From assembly GCA_028819345.1 (NCBI GenBank), contig JAPPLW010000072.1:1-45025 (forward strand): a stretch of DNA of 45,025 nt, written 5' to 3'. The notes beneath the pieces were generated by a model that saw nothing but the letters and a program-made list of their open reading frames with translations, did not search any database and was not told the DNA's origin. This stretch comes from a bacterium. GTDB lineage: Bacteria; Actinomycetota; Acidimicrobiia; Spongiisociales; ZC4RG35. This document shows positions 42,143 to 45,025 of the stretch, in pieces. Numbering within the stretch: position 1 is the stretch's first letter; every line of letters starts with the position of its first letter. The translations under genes and the position numbers were made by a program.

Positions 42143-44078
42143 TCAAACTGTCCCACCAATACGAGTCGAAACTTGCAGTGCGCTAAGTAGCGCATTGTGG
42201 AGTTCTATCAACGTGTTCGTGTGCCGCGGTTCCAGTAATGGAAGCCCTGATTTGTTCGGTTGTCTAGCCGCTATTTCAAGAACACGACTCGCTATGGCCC
42301 GTTTGGAGGGTGCTGGAATACCGGCGCTTTCATACCAGTCGTCCAGGTAGGTGGACCGCCCACATTCGGGAAGTTTCAATTCTTCTGTTGGTTCAAAGCC
42401 GGACCTCCGGATCTCTTCTGACACTGCCATGGTCAGCGTCTCACCCGCCACTAGGTCCTCAAGGACCGTGCCAGGCGGCAACGAGAATATGTGTTCGCAA
42501 GGAACACCTGCTCTTTTGATCTGGTGGGTCTTTTTCTCACCGGCTTCATCGCCGTCGGTTAGATACATCATCCTGTCGGATTCCAAGTTGATGCTCTCGA
42601 TGCCGTCACGTGAGAGTCGCGCGAGTCCGGGAACTATCTGATAGGGCAGGGACTCACTCCCTGTTGCTTGTCGCAGTAGGGATGGAAGGAGAATGAAGTC
42701 GGCGACTCCTTCTGTAGCTACCGCGAATCTGTGGGGTGTGACTGCGGCTGTGGAAGCACCCATGTCAAGCAACAGGGGTCTGAATCCGGAACGGGAATGC
42801 CATATCCAGTTCTTGACGTAGCTGCGGTCATCTTGGTTGGGGTCGGGCACGACAGCCCGCACAGCAGCACCGAGATCATGCGGGAGGCATCCAGGCGAAT
42901 GCGTCGAATAGATGACCTGTGACGCCACGTCCTGGTGGTAGAAGAGGTTGACAAGATCGGCTTGCGCATCCCAGTGAAGATGAATGTCCGCTTCGTCGAC
43001 AACGAGCACGGGCCGAGTGTTCGTGCCGATCTCAGCTAGAAATGCCACAAGGGCGACAAAGGTTCGCAGTCCCGCGCTTCGGTCTTTCCATTCTGTACAT
43101 TTCGCCGTCTCCAGCGGCAACATAAATCTTCAACCAGGGCGGGGGAGACACGTTCAGTCGGACTCGGAGATTGTTCACTTGTGACCAATGGGCCGACAGT
43201 GTCTCGGTAAGGCGACGGTTAGCTTTGTCCAGCAGGTCCTCCCACAGTTCCGGCTGGGCACCTCTAACAAGGTTGCTGATATTTCGGAGGCTAAACCCGC
43301 CTAGTCGCGCAAGGTTCTTCACCCCATCCGTCCAGGATGAGGGATCATCCAGGTTGTATTCTGAGTGCAACGTTCGGGCGCTCTCCGAAAACTCCACAAT
43401 CCTCGGAGCCAGACCCTGCAGCTTTGACAATGCCAGTTCTTGAAAGCGCCTCCGTTTTTCGTGTTCCACAACCCGACCGATCCACGTAACTATTCGATCA
43501 GCTTCCACCGGCGGCGGAATCCCCTCAGCAGCGAGCGTCAAAACCAGATAGCGCCCGAACTCGGTGAGGGCAGCTAGTTCCTCCTCCGAGTAGTCACTCG
43601 GCTGTTTCATCAGAATCGGCAACGCTTCCCCAATCCGCGCTGCGACGCCCAAGGCTTTGAAGTGATCCCAATTCGCACCGCGGAGTTCGTTGAGGGCTTC
43701 GCTGGCCCGAGTCGTCTCGTCAACGTTGAGCAGTGCCGGAATGATTTCGTGGGATTGGGAACCGTCGGCGTTCCGCCACACCCGGTACCAGCGGATATCG
43801 GAGGCCATGGGAACGCTTTCCTCAAGGTTTCTACGGTCATCATCGTCGAGAAGGAAGGTTCCTTCCAGAACCCGACCCTCCAAAGCCAACCCTCTTGTCA
43901 CATCTCGAGGATCAAAACCTGCACTGCCGCCTAACTGCGTGAGAGCATCCAGCAAACTGGTTTTGCCGGACTCATTCGGCCCTACAAGCGCCACGACTGG
44001 AGCGTCAACATTGACCTTGGCGCTTTCGAACCGCCGAAACCGTCGAAGGTGAAACCAAGCCAACCTCACAGCCAACAA
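42143..44078 (-). pseudogene. OLD-family AAA/TOPRIM nuclease gene split by one frameshift
   Basis: Two overlapping frames together code a 644-aa OLD protein. The 5' frame (44078 to about 43085) has Walker A GPNESGKTS (residues 33-41). The 3' frame (ending 42143) has the signature DRSAGLRTF, Walker B PVLVVDEADIHLH, the H-loop STHSPG, and the TOPRIM nuclease (EGVADFILLP, then YLTDGDEAG). Skipping one base in the A-run of GGAAAGACC (plus-strand T-run 43085-43087) joins YRME to DRSAGL exactly where all OLD ATPases have ERSAG. It is a true mutation, a sequencing indel or, less likely, +1 frameshifting. OLD proteins are antiphage nucleases. The PP2C gene lies 47 bases upstream on the same strand. 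Confidence 0.85.
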
Positions 44079-44125
44079 CTATATCTCCGCATGACTGTCC
44101 GCTGCTGCTAGGTCTTGGCCGGTGG

Positions 44126-44836
44126 TCATTCCTGACCTTCGGGGTCGGCGAGTTCTATCACCGCGACGGAGAAGTCGTCGGTGTTTCCCGACGCGATGGC
44201 CACCCGCAGCAGTCGGTCGGGAACTGTTTCGAGGGGTCCGCTCATAGCCTGTGCCAGGGTGTCCCGGTCAGCCAGTCCGAACAGTCCGTCGGTTGCTGCA
44301 AGGATTCTTCCGCCTTGGCGGGGGATGTTGGTGGTGTGAACTCGGATGGGCTGGAACCACGAGTAGCCCCCCAATGTTTGGGTGATAAACCCCTCGTCCC
44401 AGTCGTCCACCGTGACCTGTGCCAGATCGTCGCCGGCGTAAAGGTACACGCGGGAGTCGCCCACCCAGAATACAACCACCGTGTCAGTAGTGACAAGAAC
44501 CCCGGCGATGGTGGTGCCCATTTCCCGCAGGCCCTTGTGAACGAGCATCATGTTATATAGCAACCGGTTGGCGTCCTCCACCAGCGATATGACATGCTGT
44601 TCGGTCTTCAACCCAGAGCTCCCCTGAGCGATGACTTCGGCTGCTAGGGCTGCGGCTATGTCACCGGCAGGGTGTCCCCCGAGTCCATCAAGCACGGCCA
44701 CCACACTGGGACACCCGAGAGTGAACATGGTCGTGGTGGGCTGGGCGCTGTCAACCACGGTGTCGCCAACGACCACACGGTCCTGGTTGATCTTCCTGCC
44801 CGACCCCCTCCGCGTGAGAACAGCAACTCTCAACAT
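44126..44836 (-). CDS. PP2C-family serine/threonine phosphatase
   Basis: 236 aa, a minimal catalytic domain. Motifs in order: RKINQD, VAVLDGLGGHPAGDIAA (metal Asp), GTTIAGV, VFWVGDSRVYLY, GFITQTLGG, ILAATDGLFGL and NTDDFSVAVI. It removes phosphate from Ser/Thr of proteins and would counter a kinase. In bacteria such small PP2Cs often sit with a VWA/TerY-type protein or a kinase in defence or stress clusters; the gene cut at the right edge could be that partner. It precedes the OLD gene by 47 bases, suggesting one transcript. Confidence 0.92.
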   Translation of the reverse strand: MLRVAVLTRRGSGRKINQDRVVVGDTVVDSAQPTTTMFTLGCPSVVAVLDGLGGHPAGDIAAALAAEVIAQGSSGLKTEQHVISLVEDANRLLYNMMLVHKGLREMGTTIAGVLVTTDTVVVFWVGDSRVYLYAGDDLAQVTVDDWDEGFITQTLGGYSWFQPIRVHTTNIPRQGGRILAATDGLFGLADRDTLAQAMSGPLETVPDRLLRVAIASGNTDDFSVAVIELADPEGQE

Positions 44837-44870
44837 TCAACCTCCAACCCCGTGCGACCGTAACAGCCTC

Positions 44871-45025
44871 TCACGATTCGGCCACAAACCCACAGTTGGG
44901 GTTGGCTCTTGTTGCTTTCACGGTCTCTCCGATGTGCAGTCCTGGGAACCCGATCACACGATACCCCGAGCCTGTGACATGCGTGTTTGAATGGGGGTGG
45001 AGCAGCCGGTGGGGGTGGCTCCCCT
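44871..45025 (-). CDS. Possible C-terminal end of a gene upstream of PP2C (cut by window edge)
   Basis: A minus-strand frame open from the right edge to TGA at 44871 has GC-rich third positions and ends GYRVIGFPGLHIGETVKATR, then NPNCGFVAES. A competing frame (GEPPPPAAPPPFKHAC) runs to a TGA overlapping the PP2C start (ATGTTGA) but has poorer codon pattern. Too little is present to name a family. Its place 34 bases before PP2C suggests an operon partner. Confidence 0.35.
   Translation of the reverse strand, partial: GSHPHRLLHPHSNTHVTGSGYRVIGFPGLHIGETVKATRANPNCGFVAES

Noticed and set aside
43032-43123. Programmed frameshift in the OLD gene
   Set aside because: The site GGAAAGACC lacks a known slippery or stimulatory signal for +1 shifting; mutation or an indel error is simpler, though not excluded.
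44631-44990. Plus-strand frame of 119 codons at the right edge
   Set aside because: It is antisense to the PP2C gene start and has no domain.

Overview
The window is high-GC bacterial DNA with long, closely packed genes on both strands. No rRNA, tRNA or full CRISPR array was recognised. Several genes seem to have a -10-like box a few bases before the start codon and no Shine-Dalgarno site, which suggests leaderless mRNAs. Together with a lipoprotein solute-binding protein, paired SDR/amidohydrolase genes and ABC-2 exporters, this fits a high-GC lineage such as Actinobacteriota (perhaps an acidimicrobial or other uncultured group) or Chloroflexota. The assignment is inference only.

Left part (1-4204): a mobile and restriction-modification remnant zone. 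It holds the HNH end of a cut-off gene, a small conserved Lys/Arg-rich protein, an IS1-like transposase, the C-terminal half of what looks like a DNA adenine methylase/type II R-M enzyme, and a PD-(D/E)XK nuclease-like protein on the other strand.

Middle part (4335-24920): metabolic and surface genes. There is a branched-chain amino acid type binding lipoprotein, a secreted protein with 32 exact-length 24-residue plant-type leucine-rich repeats, a small anchored protein and a secreted protein with two PPC-like beta domains. A six-gene same-strand cluster (11654-18688) follows: two tandem SDRs, an isochorismatase-fold protein, a phosphotriesterase-family hydrolase, a hydantoinase-like amidohydrolase and an M28-like peptidase with a PqqD-like C-terminus. 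It looks like a catabolic operon for an unknown small cyclic amide, ester or lactone. After it come an ABC-2 exporter pair, a nitroreductase, a DUF885 metallopeptidase and an Old Yellow Enzyme.

Right part (24921-45025): a probable defence island with mixed strands and less uniform composition. It carries a membrane-anchored HNH protein with a topoisomerase-type zinc finger and two giant STAND-type NTPases (1453 and 1175 aa), each with a nuclease-like N-terminus. It also has an autoregulated three-gene XRE-ImmA/IrrE operon ending in a membrane protein, a winged-helix/J-domain/propeller protein, a debranching-enzyme-like metallophosphoesterase with a small partner, and an internally duplicated protein next to a small membrane protein. 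It ends with a PP2C phosphatase followed by an OLD-family AAA/TOPRIM nuclease gene broken by one frameshift. The strongest candidates for an undescribed system are the two nuclease-STAND genes, the J-domain/debranching-like pair and the PP2C-OLD pair.
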